A stretch of 38,833 nucleotides of DNA from Coprococcus sp. Its GTDB lineage: Bacteria > Bacillota_A > Clostridia > Lachnospirales > Lachnospiraceae. Numbering within the stretch: position 1 is the stretch's first letter; each line of letters begins with the position of its first letter. Below, piece by piece: positions 1 to 9,514 of this stretch. The stretch is taken from NCBI GenBank assembly GCA_017624085.1, contig JAGANU010000003.1, forward strand, positions 1 to 38,833, in the 5' to 3' direction. The notes under the pieces are model-generated. The model searched no databases. It had not been told where the DNA came from and saw only the letters and a list, made by a program, of their open reading frames with translations. The position numbers and the translations under genes were made by a program.

Positions 1-3
1 CTC

Positions 4-82
4 GACACATCTGTGTGTCAAGGAACCTGTCCCCAGTGACACACAGATGTGTCAAGGAACCTGTCCCCGGTGACACAATGAC
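4..82. repeat. Two tandem REP-like hairpin repeats before a response regulator
   Basis: Two copies, about 38 bases apart, of a repeat made of TGTGTCAAGGAACC followed by TGTCCCCGGTGACACA. A partial third copy (GACACAT) sits at 4-10. The outer TGTGTCA and TGACACA parts can pair, with the AGGAACCTGTCCCC stretch as the loop side. The second copy ends about 33 bases before the response-regulator start at 115, so it may lie in that gene's leader. The same family recurs near 15.6, 24.6, 26.7, 33.0, 33.5 and 33.8 kb. Confidence 0.8.
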
Positions 83-114
83 ATAATAATAAACAGGGAT
101 ATGGAGAAGAGAGT

Positions 115-807
115 ATGTATAATATATTGATATGCGATGATGAGAAGGATATAGTGTCGGCTGTGGATATATACCTTAGGACGGCAGGTTATAATGTGTA
201 CAGGGCATATGACGGAATGATGGCTGTGGAGTGTGTGAGAGATAATGATATACAGCTTGTCATACTGGATGTGATGATGCCGAAAATGGATGGAATAACG
301 GCAATGGCCAGGATAAGAGAGATAAGCAATGTTCCGGTTATTATGCTTACGGCTAAGAGCGAGGATACAGATAAGATTCTTGGCCTTGAGGTTGGGGCTG
401 ACGACTATGTGACGAAGCCTTTTAATCCGGTGGAGCTTCTTGCCAGGGTAAAGTCGCAGCTTAGGAGGTATATGCTTCTTGGAGGTGGAGGAATCGTTAA
501 GGCAGATAAGCTGACGGTGGGGGGGATAGAGCTTGATGATACGTCAAAGCAGGTTACCCTTGATGGTGAACTCATGTCCCTGACACCAACAGAATATGAT
601 ATCCTTAAGCTCCTTATGGAAAATGTGGGAAAGGTGTTTTCCACAAAGGAGATATATAAGGCTGTGTGGAATGAGGATCCAATGGGAGCGGAAGGCTCCG
701 TTGCGGTACATATCAGACACTTGAGAGAGAAGATTGAGATCAATCCATCGGAACCGAGATACATAAAGGTTATCTGGGGGCGTGGATATAGAATGGAGGG
801 TAAATAA
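115..807 (+). CDS. OmpR/PhoB-family response regulator
   Basis: This 230-residue protein is a cytoplasmic two-component response regulator. The receiver domain (about 1-120) has the acidic pair D8-D9, the phospho-acceptor D52 in VILDVMMPKMDG, the Thr of VIMLTAKS and the Lys of YVTKPF. The C-terminal winged helix (about 130-230) has LTPTEYDILKLL and the final HIRHLREKIE...IWGRGYRM typical of OmpR/PhoB DNA-binding domains. Length is normal for the family. The start is the ATG at 115 after a GGAGAAGAGAG purine tract. The kinase gene follows after only 3 bases, so the two form one operon and a cognate pair. The regulon is unknown; no target genes lie alongside in this window. Confidence 0.95.
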   Translation: MYNILICDDEKDIVSAVDIYLRTAGYNVYRAYDGMMAVECVRDNDIQLVILDVMMPKMDGITAMARIREISNVPVIMLTAKSEDTDKILGLEVGADDYVTKPFNPVELLARVKSQLRRYMLLGGGGIVKADKLTVGGIELDDTSKQVTLDGELMSLTPTEYDILKLLMENVGKVFSTKEIYKAVWNEDPMGAEGSVAVHIRHLREKIEINPSEPRYIKVIWGRGYRMEGK

Positions 808-810
808 CCT

Positions 811-3300
811 ATGGTTTATAAGATAAGAGGAAGTATTGCTTTTAAGATAGTAAATTATGTGCTTGTGGCGCTTCTTGCCTTTGCGACGGCTTTTTTGGGC
901 GGAATGGTGTGCCAGGGACTGTACATGGGAGTTGCCACAGATACAGAAAATGGGGCTGGTATGTACAGCACACTTATTAGTAATTACTCAAATGAAATCA
1001 GCAACGAGCTGATAAACAGCTCAGAGGATTACATCAACAGTAAGGTTTCTGAAGTAAATAACATAAGGAACTACAGTGAACTCCAAAGAATGGATGCAAA
1101 TGAAGATGGTATAATTGATGTGCTGGATGTTAACATTCGGCTTCTAGGAAACGCCATGAAGAGCAGTCTCAAGTCCTCACCGAAATATAAGGAGACAGTT
1201 AACAGGGGCGATTATGGCTACGTCATTCATACAATGACAGAAAAGGGCGGCAAAAGTGTTGAAACAATGGCTCCGGTGTGGGTCGGAAATGATACCATAG
1301 CTGATAAAAATGACCATTATATAGATATATGCGAGCATGCCTTATCAGTGGGTGTGGAGCCGGTAAAGTACCTGGTGTTCAATACTATGGCAGATGCACA
1401 GCTGAAACATAAAGAAATCTTTACTGTGTCAGAGCAGCACGGTGATAGCTATTATAACGATGCTCTTGAAGGATATTACGAGGATGAATACGATGGAGAA
1501 GAATATTACGAAGGGGAATATGAGGTCGATGTAACGGAGCAGGCCACAGTTGAAAATATTGAGAACACTACAGAGGTGGCAGTGCTTGAAGCGGAATATC
1601 CTGAATATATGTACGAGGACAGATATCCATACAGAGTAGAATGCGAGTATTGGAACGGTGCGTCAAATGGTGGTCCATATGTTGAAAATGGTTATGTTCT
1701 AAAGCTTTATTATGAAAATCAAGGCTATATAAATGTCACAGGCACGTTATATGTAGATAGTGAAAAGGCTATTGAGAATATAAACAGTGAGAACAATAAA
1801 ATGGCAGCAAATCTTAGAAAATGGAAGGATAATTTTGGTACGATACTTGCCTTATTTATCGTCTGTTCCATTCTGCTGCTTGCTGCAATCGTTACGTCCA
1901 TGGCAGGTTCAGGTGTTAAGGCGGGGAAGGAGACAGTGGAGCTGTCATCCTTAGAGAGAGCCCCTACTGAGCTGGTGGCAGCACTGCTAATCACAGCCAT
2001 AGCCGGAGTATGTGTGTGCGGATTATGTCTTAAAAGTGTATGCGTATCAACTATGGTAGAATCGGCAGGATTTCCATATGAAAGCATATTATACGTGGCA
2101 TTACTTGTTCCTGCTGCCCTTGCTGCAACAGTAGCTCTGGTTCTTTTTAACAACCTTATTGCAAAGCTCAGGGCCAAGAGACTGCTCGGCGACTGCATTC
2201 TCATAAGAATAATAAAAAAAATCTGTTCATCAGTTGCAGGAGGAGTACGAAGCGTAAAGAACAGACTTACACTGAAGTGGCAGGGCATTGTCATATATAC
2301 CATCATAACAATAGTGGAAATAATAGGAGTTTTCATGGTATGCCTGGCATTTGGCTATGAGAAAGCAGCATTACTGTTTATTATAGTATGTATAGCACTT
2401 AAGATATTCTGCATGGCATGGATAGGAATTATTCTTATGGAGACTCAGGAGCTCTATAAGTGTGGCGAGGATATGGCAAATGGAAATCTTGACAGAAAGG
2501 TGAATTCCGCAAGACTTCACTGGGTGTTCAAGGCTCACGGAGAGCATCTGAATGAAATCGGAGATGGCATGGCAAAGGCTGTGGAGGAGAAGGTGAAGAG
2601 TGAACGCCTTAAGACAGAGCTGATTACAAATGTATCTCACGATATCAAGACGCCGCTTACATCGATAATCAACTATGTTGACCTGTTGGGAAAGGATGAT
2701 GTGGATGAGGAAACGAGGAAGCAGTACCTTGATGTGTTAAGCAGACAGTCCATGAGATTGAAGAAGCTGATTGAGGATCTGGTTGAAGCATCAAAAGCAT
2801 CTACGGGAAATATCCCTATGAATATGGCAGAGCTTGATGTCAATCTCCTTTTAGAGCAGGCAGTTGCAGAGTATGAGGATAAACTCGAAAGGGCCGGACT
2901 CACCGTAATATTCAGACCGGAAAAGCAACCGGCAGTTGTGCTTGCAGATGGTCAGCACCTTTGGAGGGTGTTTGATAACCTACTTGGAAATATATGTAAG
3001 TATGCTATGAGCGGTACAAGAGTGTATGCTCAGGTTTCACAGGACGGCGACCGTATATGTATTGAGTTCAAGAATATTTCAAGACAGTCCCTGAATATTT
3101 CCAGTGATGAGCTTATTGAGAGATTTGTAAGAGGTGACAGTTCAAGAAATACTGAGGGAAGCGGTCTGGGACTTTCCATAGCCAACAGTCTGTGTGCTCT
3201 TATGAATGCCGGATTTAATATAAGCATTGATGGTGATTTGTTTAAAACAACAATAATATTTACACATAATGGAAATTCCAAGCAGGATAACACGGACTAA
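811..3300 (+). CDS. Large membrane sensor histidine kinase with acidic/tyrosine-rich extracellular region
   Basis: Cognate kinase of the preceding regulator, 829 residues. An N-terminal membrane segment (about 15-37) is followed by a long extracellular region (about 40-335). That region contains a very acidic, tyrosine-rich stretch around residues 210-275 with repeated YYE/EYE motifs. Several more membrane segments lie around 345-365, 390-410, 425-450 and 490-545. A HAMP-like linker precedes the HisKA dimerisation helix with the phospho-acceptor His at about 610 (VSHDIKTPLTS). The ATPase domain has the N-box DNLLGNICKYA and the G2 box GSGLGLSIANS, but no clear DxGxG G1 motif between them, where KNISRQS is seen. 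The ligand cannot be inferred. The unusual acidic stretch suggests a cation or cationic-peptide sensor, but that is only a guess. Confidence 0.9.
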   Translation: MVYKIRGSIAFKIVNYVLVALLAFATAFLGGMVCQGLYMGVATDTENGAGMYSTLISNYSNEISNELINSSEDYINSKVSEVNNIRNYSELQRMDANEDGIIDVLDVNIRLLGNAMKSSLKSSPKYKETVNRGDYGYVIHTMTEKGGKSVETMAPVWVGNDTIADKNDHYIDICEHALSVGVEPVKYLVFNTMADAQLKHKEIFTVSEQHGDSYYNDALEGYYEDEYDGEEYYEGEYEVDVTEQATVENIENTTEVAVLEAEYPEYMYEDRYPYRVECEYWNGASNGGPYVENGYVLKLYYENQGYINVTGTLYVDSEKAIENINSENNKMAANLRKWKDNFGTILALFIVCSILLLAAIVTSMAGSGVKAGKETVELSSLERAPTELVAALLITAIAGVCVCGLCLKSVCVSTMVESAGFPYESILYVALLVPAALAATVALVLFNNLIAKLRAKRLLGDCILIRIIKKICSSVAGGVRSVKNRLTLKWQGIVIYTIITIVEIIGVFMVCLAFGYEKAALLFIIVCIALKIFCMAWIGIILMETQELYKCGEDMANGNLDRKVNSARLHWVFKAHGEHLNEIGDGMAKAVEEKVKSERLKTELITNVSHDIKTPLTSIINYVDLLGKDDVDEETRKQYLDVLSRQSMRLKKLIEDLVEASKASTGNIPMNMAELDVNLLLEQAVAEYEDKLERAGLTVIFRPEKQPAVVLADGQHLWRVFDNLLGNICKYAMSGTRVYAQVSQDGDRICIEFKNISRQSLNISSDELIERFVRGDSSRNTEGSGLGLSIANSLCALMNAGFNISIDGDLFKTTIIFTHNGNSKQDNTD

Positions 3301-3330
3301 TACAAATAATAAAAAAATCAAAAATAACTG

Positions 3331-3359
3331 TTGACAGTTTCTGGGGCATATGATATTAT
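3331..3359 (+). promoter_or_regulatory. Sigma-A promoter of the tRNA-Gly gene
   Basis: TTGACA at 3331-3336, a 17-base spacer and TATTAT at 3354-3359. It lies about 30 bases before the tRNA 5' end, as expected for a tRNA promoter. Confidence 0.7.
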
Positions 3360-3389
3360 CAATATCGTTGTGAGGAACACAACAGTTAA

Positions 3390-3461
3390 GCGCGAGTGGC
3401 TCAGCGGTGGAGCATCTCCTTGCCAAGGAGAGGGTCGCGGGTTCGATTCCCGTCTCGCGCT
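3390..3461 (+). tRNA. tRNA-Gly (anticodon GCC)
   Basis: A 72-base cloverleaf. The acceptor stem GCGCGAG (3390-3396) pairs with CTCGCGC (3454-3460), with discriminator T at 3461. The anticodon arm CTCCTTGCCAAGGAG carries anticodon GCC, and the T arm contains GGTTCGATTCC. The CCA end is not encoded (CTTTT follows), so it must be added after transcription. It stands alone between two protein operons with its own promoter and terminator. Confidence 0.97.
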
Positions 3462-3472
3462 CTTTTCTTTTT

Positions 3473-3505
3473 AAGAAGTCTTGATTATTCAAGGCTTCTT
3501 TTTTG
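3473..3505 (+). terminator. Rho-independent terminator of tRNA-Gly
   Basis: AAGAAGTCTTG (3473-3483) pairs, with one G-T wobble, with CAAGGCTTCTT (3490-3500), followed by a T run. Confidence 0.85.
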
Positions 3506-3583
3506 TTTGGCTCATTTATAAATTATATTATTGTTTTATGGAAGGAAATACGACACATACAAAAAATTAAGAGATTTTACCTA

Positions 3584-3611
3584 TTGAATAAATGCTACAC
3601 CGTGATATAAT
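3584..3611 (+). promoter_or_regulatory. Probable promoter of the LTA-synthase-like gene
   Basis: TTGAAT at 3584-3589, a 16-base spacer and a perfect TATAAT at 3606-3611, giving a leader of about 48 bases to the ATG at 3665. Confidence 0.55.
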
Positions 3612-3664
3612 CAATCACAAAATAAGAAGCGACAGAGTGATTTACTAAGAGGTATCATATAATT

Positions 3665-5839
3665 ATGAAAGAAAGATTGAAGAATTTTCATCATTCAGCT
3701 GTGTTTGTCTGCCTTGTGCTTGCCATTGTACTTGATATTATTCTTGAGACTTTGGGCAGACATTCGCTCATACAGGCTGTTACTTATATATGGAATCAGC
3801 CCCTGATCTTTTTATATAACTGCTCAATTATATTCTTTACACTTACACTTTCCCTGCTTATAAGGAAAAGAGTATTTGGATACTGCATCATATCATTTGC
3901 ATGGCTCATACTTGGAATTACAAACTGTATAGTGCTGGGCTTTAGGATTACTCCGTTCTCCGCAATTGATATGCTTATGGCGAGAAACACAATTACGATT
4001 ATAGATAAATACTTTAGTGTGTGGCAGGTTGTGCTTATAGGAATTCTCCTGTTTGCATCACTGGCAGGACTTATTGTTCTGTTTATAAAGTCTCCGACAG
4101 TTACCGGAAACATATACAGAACAAGGACTACAGTGTTTATCGTGGCGACATTTTGCTGCGTAATGCTCTTTACAAAGATTGCGCTTAATGCACAGACCAT
4201 ATCAGACAATTTTGCCAACCTTGCTACAGCATATAAAAGCTACGGCTTTGTGTACTGCTTTTCAAACAGTGTTATAGATGTTGGAATCAGTCAGCCATCA
4301 GGCTACAGCCAGAATGGAATGCTAGAGATAAAAGATGAGCTTGACGAGGTTGAAGCTTCGGGAAGAGACCTTGGTAAGGATAAGCCAAATATTATAGTTG
4401 TGCAGCTGGAGTCCTTTATGGACCCTTCCTATGTCAAGGGACTTAGCTTTAGTGAGAATCCTATTGTTAACTTCACAAGACTTAAGGAGGAGTGCACATC
4501 AGGCTTTCTCACAATGCCTGCAATCGGTGCAGGTACAGCCAATTCGGAGTTTGAGGTGCTTACCGGATTTAATGTGGACTATTTTGGTGCAGGAGAGTAT
4601 CCATACAAGACGATTCTCGGAAAGCAGGATATGGAGACAATGGCAACCCAGCTAAAGCTTGACGGATATTCTACCCATGCAATGCACAACCATGACGGAA
4701 CATTTTACGACAGATATAAGGTGTACAAGAATATGGGCTTTGACTCATTTACACCTATGGAGTTCATGTACAATATAGAGACAACACAGAAGAACTGGGA
4801 GAAGGACAAGGTTCTTACAGGAGAAATAATGAAAACTCTGGGTTCTACCCCAGGAAGAGATTTTGTGTTTACTGTAAGTGTTCAGGGACACGGCAGATAT
4901 CCGTCAGTTCTGGATGAAGTCAATTACAGCTATCCTGTAAGGGTGGCTGGAACAGGAGATGAAGAGCTTGATACACAGTGGACGTATTACTGCAATCAGC
5001 TCAGAGAGATGGACGAGTTTATCGGAGAGCTGATAAGTGAGCTTGAAAAAAGCAGAGAGCCTGTTGTGCTTCTTATGTACGGCGATCATCTTCCGGGCTT
5101 TGATTTTACAGATGATGATGTGGAAAACGGCAACCTGTATCAGACAGAGTACTTTATATGGAGTAACATAAAGAACTTTCCGGTGGAGGATGAGGACCTG
5201 GAGGCATACCAGATAAGCACAAAGCTTTTTGATATGCTTGGCTATGAGAAGAGCTATATTCAGAAATATCACACCCTTTATAAGCCGGGAGAAGAAGGCT
5301 TTGATGAAGGCCTGGAGAAAATTGAATATGATATGCTGTACGGACAGAGATATATGTATCCGGACGGGTGGCCGTACGCCCCAACAAATATGAGATACGG
5401 AATATCTGACATAAGAATCACAAAGATAGAGAAGGGTATATATACTCCGCCGGTAGAAGCAGCTGAGGATAAGCAGATGGCAGAGGATACAGCAAATGCG
5501 TCTTCGGAGGATGAACCTGCAAATGGAAGTGAGGATGAGATACCTGTAGGTTCAAGTGACCTGAATGAAACAGAAGGTCTTGCAGAGGATGATACGGAAG
5601 ATGAGGAGGAAGCACCTGAGCCAGTTGTCGGTTATTATATACATGGTTATAACTTCAATGAATGCACCTTTGTATGGATGGATGACTCCTTTGAGAGTGA
5701 CACAATATATATTGACAGAGGACTTCTGTTTTACCCTTGCGAGGAGCTTCCTGACGGCAGTGAGGTTTCCATTGCACAGGTGGGAGATGACAGTATAGAT
5801 TTTGGTATTTCTGATACCTTTATCTATCATGAAAAATAA
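3665..5839 (+). CDS. LTA synthase family sulfatase (phosphoglycerol transferase)
   Basis: A 724-residue membrane enzyme of the LtaS/alkaline-phosphatase superfamily, which transfers glycerol-phosphate from phosphatidylglycerol to extend lipoteichoic acid or a related polymer outside the membrane. Five membrane segments fill about residues 10-190, then the extracellular sulfatase-fold domain follows. Metal and catalytic landmarks are visible: VVQLESF (Glu249), the nucleophile Thr291 in GAGTANSEFEVLTG, HNHDGTFYDRY, and YGDHLPG (Asp474-His475). This matches the family order. Unusually, after about residue 590 there is a strongly acidic low-complexity linker (about 594-655), then a small beta-rich domain of about 70 residues ending the protein. 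The domain is not part of standard LtaS and may bind the wall or the membrane surface. The gene appears monocistronic. Confidence 0.9.
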   Translation: MKERLKNFHHSAVFVCLVLAIVLDIILETLGRHSLIQAVTYIWNQPLIFLYNCSIIFFTLTLSLLIRKRVFGYCIISFAWLILGITNCIVLGFRITPFSAIDMLMARNTITIIDKYFSVWQVVLIGILLFASLAGLIVLFIKSPTVTGNIYRTRTTVFIVATFCCVMLFTKIALNAQTISDNFANLATAYKSYGFVYCFSNSVIDVGISQPSGYSQNGMLEIKDELDEVEASGRDLGKDKPNIIVVQLESFMDPSYVKGLSFSENPIVNFTRLKEECTSGFLTMPAIGAGTANSEFEVLTGFNVDYFGAGEYPYKTILGKQDMETMATQLKLDGYSTHAMHNHDGTFYDRYKVYKNMGFDSFTPMEFMYNIETTQKNWEKDKVLTGEIMKTLGSTPGRDFVFTVSVQGHGRYPSVLDEVNYSYPVRVAGTGDEELDTQWTYYCNQLREMDEFIGELISELEKSREPVVLLMYGDHLPGFDFTDDDVENGNLYQTEYFIWSNIKNFPVEDEDLEAYQISTKLFDMLGYEKSYIQKYHTLYKPGEEGFDEGLEKIEYDMLYGQRYMYPDGWPYAPTNMRYGISDIRITKIEKGIYTPPVEAAEDKQMAEDTANASSEDEPANGSEDEIPVGSSDLNETEGLAEDDTEDEEEAPEPVVGYYIHGYNFNECTFVWMDDSFESDTIYIDRGLLFYPCEELPDGSEVSIAQVGDDSIDFGISDTFIYHEK

Positions 5840-5862
5840 TTTTTATTTGTCATTAAACTGCC

Positions 5863-5935
5863 TTGACAACAACTTTATTATTTGTTAGCATATCTTAAAT
5901 ATATCGTCACCCAACGCATATTACGTGTTGGGTGA
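5863..5935 (+). promoter_or_regulatory. Candidate guaB promoter and leader hairpin
   Basis: TTGACA (5863-5868), 17 bases, then TAGCAT (5886-5891) form a candidate promoter. Just downstream is a 9-bp perfect hairpin, TCACCCAAC (5907-5915) with GTTGGGTGA (5927-5935), followed by a short mixed T-rich stretch. The hairpin may instead terminate the upstream gene, with the true guaB start further down. No purine riboswitch core was recognised here. Confidence 0.4.
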
Positions 5936-5995
5936 TATGTTTTCTCAGTATGAAGACGTGATATGAATAGGCCGGATATTAGGCTTCAATCATAA

Positions 5996-7474
<1,479 letters not shown>

Positions 7475-7499
7475 ATAATTCGAATAGTGATAAAGTAAG

Positions 7500-7552
7500 C
7501 GCATACAGCAGAGAATGTCTGGGCTCAGATATTTTTTGCTGTATGCGTTTTT
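7500..7552 (+). terminator. Terminator after guaB
   Basis: CGCATACAGCA (7500-7510) pairs perfectly over 11 bp with TGCTGTATGCG (7537-7547), followed by TTTTT. The next gene starts only about 14 bases later, so that gene needs readthrough or a promoter hidden in this region. Confidence 0.85.
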
Positions 7553-7565
7553 AGGAGTAGGAGAT

Positions 7566-8624
7566 ATGAAGGTCAGACAGGCAAGAAAAAGAAAAGATAT
7601 TGATAAGCTGTGTGCTCTTGAGACTGACGCCTTTTCTGAGGCAGATGCTGCCACAAGAGAGTCTATGGAGAGAAGACTTAACACTCATCCGAATACATTC
7701 TGGGTTATTGACAAGGATAAGCGTATAGTCTCCGGAATAAATGGCATACTTACAAATGAGAAGGATTTGTGCGATGAGATGTATGCGGATGAGAAGTACT
7801 ACGACGAGGATGGCAAGTGGCTTATGCTGTTTGGTGTTGCAACTCTGACGGAGTACAGACATAAGGGCTATGCATCTGCCATAATGAGACAGGTTATGCA
7901 GGATGCAAAGGTTGCCGGAATAGAGGGAATTGTTCTTACATGTAAGGATGGATACGTAGGCTATTATGAGCAGTTCGGCTTTGTTGATGAGGGTCCTAGC
8001 AAGTCTACCCACGGTGGTGCCTCCTGGCATCAGATGAGACTTCTGTGCAAGGATATTAAGAGAAACTACAAGGCAGAGATCATTGATCTTCTGGTTACAG
8101 TTGCAATTGCAGCAGTGCTTGCATTTATAGTGGGAAATTTTATTTTGCTTAATTGTAATGTTCCCACCGGCTCTATGCTGGAAACGATACAGCTCGGAGA
8201 CAACATTATAGGAAACCGCCTTGCCTACAAGGTTTCGGACCCTGAAAGAGGTGACATAGCCATATTCAAGTTTCCTGATGATGAATCTCAGGTATATATA
8301 AAGAGAATTATAGGTCTTCCCGGAGAGACAATAGATATCATAGATGGAAAGATATATGTAAATGAAAGCGAGGTTCCCCTTAAGGAGGACTACCTGAATA
8401 AGAATGGAGAGCCTGATCGAAGAACCTTTGGCAGATATGAGGTGCCTGAGGACTGCTATCTTATGCTTGGAGATAACAGATACGGGTCAGCAGACGCCAG
8501 ACTCTGGAACAACACATATGTGAAGAGGGAGAAGATACTGGCAAAGGCTGAGTTTATATATTTCCCATTTTCCCATGCAGCGTGGCTGGGAGACGGTGCC
8601 GATTATGGGGACAGTGACAAATAA
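7566..8624 (+). CDS. GNAT acetyltransferase fused to type I signal peptidase
   Basis: A single 352-residue frame joins two domains not usually found together. Residues 1-160 are a GNAT N-acetyltransferase with the acetyl-CoA loop YRHKGYAS (about 97-104) and a YYEQFGF segment near 133-139. After a short basic linker, residues about 170-196 are a membrane segment. The rest is an S26 signal peptidase: catalytic Ser203 in NVPTGSM, catalytic Lys246 in VYIKRIIGLPGE, and the box LGDNRYGSADARLW. I chose the ATG at 7566 because it has a TAGGAGTAGGAG ribosome site; an upstream in-frame start would lie inside the guaB terminator. The acetyltransferase would face the cytosol and the peptidase the outside. 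No frameshift or stop separates the halves. A PHP-domain gene follows closely, so they may be cotranscribed. Confidence 0.93.
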   Translation: MKVRQARKRKDIDKLCALETDAFSEADAATRESMERRLNTHPNTFWVIDKDKRIVSGINGILTNEKDLCDEMYADEKYYDEDGKWLMLFGVATLTEYRHKGYASAIMRQVMQDAKVAGIEGIVLTCKDGYVGYYEQFGFVDEGPSKSTHGGASWHQMRLLCKDIKRNYKAEIIDLLVTVAIAAVLAFIVGNFILLNCNVPTGSMLETIQLGDNIIGNRLAYKVSDPERGDIAIFKFPDDESQVYIKRIIGLPGETIDIIDGKIYVNESEVPLKEDYLNKNGEPDRRTFGRYEVPEDCYLMLGDNRYGSADARLWNNTYVKREKILAKAEFIYFPFSHAAWLGDGADYGDSDK

Positions 8625-8681
8625 TCAAAGGAGAATGGTACATATTCCGGGTATTATCATATACGATAAGGAGATGGCAAT

Positions 8682-9500
8682 ATGGGAAGAGTAAGATTTG
8701 ATATGCATTGTCATACGGCAGAGGGCTCTACTGACTCGAAGGTTAAGGTGCTCGATTATATAAAGCTGCTTAAGGCCCAGGGCTTTGGAGGCATGCTTGT
8801 GACGGACCATGATTCATATGGTGGTTATAGAGCTTACAAGAAGCAAAAAAATGAGGCATTGGATTTTGTTGTGTTAAGAGGAATAGAATATGACACAGCC
8901 GATTACGGACATTTTATCATAGTTCTTCCTTCTGATACCCCGGAGGAGGTGTATGAGCTCTTTGAACACAGGGGCATGCTACTTCTCAGACTTCTTCACA
9001 TCGTTCATGAGCTTGGAGGCATAATAGGACCTGCCCACCCATATGGTGAAAGATTCTTAAGCTTTGGTTCTACAAGGAAGCTGGGAGTGATAGAGCATAA
9101 GCTGTATTCCAGGCATTTTGATTTCGTTGAAGGGTATAACTGCTGTGAGTCCGACGAACGAAACAGGCGTGCAAGAAAGCTTGCGGCGGCCTATGATCTT
9201 CCTCTTTTTGGAGGAAGTGATGCGCACAGTGAAAGGTGCGTTGGGCTTGCAGGATGTTATCTGCCGGATGGTGTTAAGTCAGAGGATGACCTTATCAGAT
9301 GCATAGAACAGGGCTATCATCCAAGAGTTGGAGGTACCAGATTTCCAAAAACCTTAAAGGATAAGATGGGGCCGGCAGGAAAGTTCTTGACATATGGGTT
9401 TTTCTTTTATAATCTATATGGAGCGTTTGTCAATTATCCTGCCAGATGCAGAGCATATTTTGCCACATTAAGATGGCTCAAATATGAAAAAAATAAGTAG
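8682..9500 (+). CDS. PHP-domain metal-dependent phosphoesterase
   Basis: A 272-residue cytosolic protein of the PHP (polymerase and histidinol phosphatase) fold. It starts with FDMHCHTAEGS, whose HxH is the first metal ligand pair, followed by VTDHDSYGGY, then RGIEYDT, GPAHPYGERF and a late GGSDAHS motif, giving the usual His/Asp/Glu metal set. Family members hydrolyse phosphate esters or nucleotides; the substrate cannot be told here. A C-terminal extension of about 50 residues is aromatic-rich. The ATG at 8682 follows AAGGAGATGGCAAT. It lies 57 bases after the GNAT/signal-peptidase fusion and 14 bases before the sodium symporter, so all three may form one transcript. Confidence 0.88.
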   Translation: MGRVRFDMHCHTAEGSTDSKVKVLDYIKLLKAQGFGGMLVTDHDSYGGYRAYKKQKNEALDFVVLRGIEYDTADYGHFIIVLPSDTPEEVYELFEHRGMLLLRLLHIVHELGGIIGPAHPYGERFLSFGSTRKLGVIEHKLYSRHFDFVEGYNCCESDERNRRARKLAAAYDLPLFGGSDAHSERCVGLAGCYLPDGVKSEDDLIRCIEQGYHPRVGGTRFPKTLKDKMGPAGKFLTYGFFFYNLYGAFVNYPARCRAYFATLRWLKYEKNK

Positions 9501-9514
9501 TAGAAAGGGATTTT

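Noticed and set aside
3142..3492. Open frame on the minus strand reading RETGIEPATLSL
   Set aside because: It is the antisense translation of the tRNA-Gly gene and its flanks, a well-known false protein call.
7515..7565. Longer N-terminus for the GNAT/signal-peptidase fusion
   Set aside because: It would start inside the loop of the guaB terminator; the ATG at 7566 has a proper ribosome site.
9118..9306. Small open frames inside housekeeping genes in other frames
   Set aside because: They overlap well-supported genes, lack ribosome sites and show no domain features.
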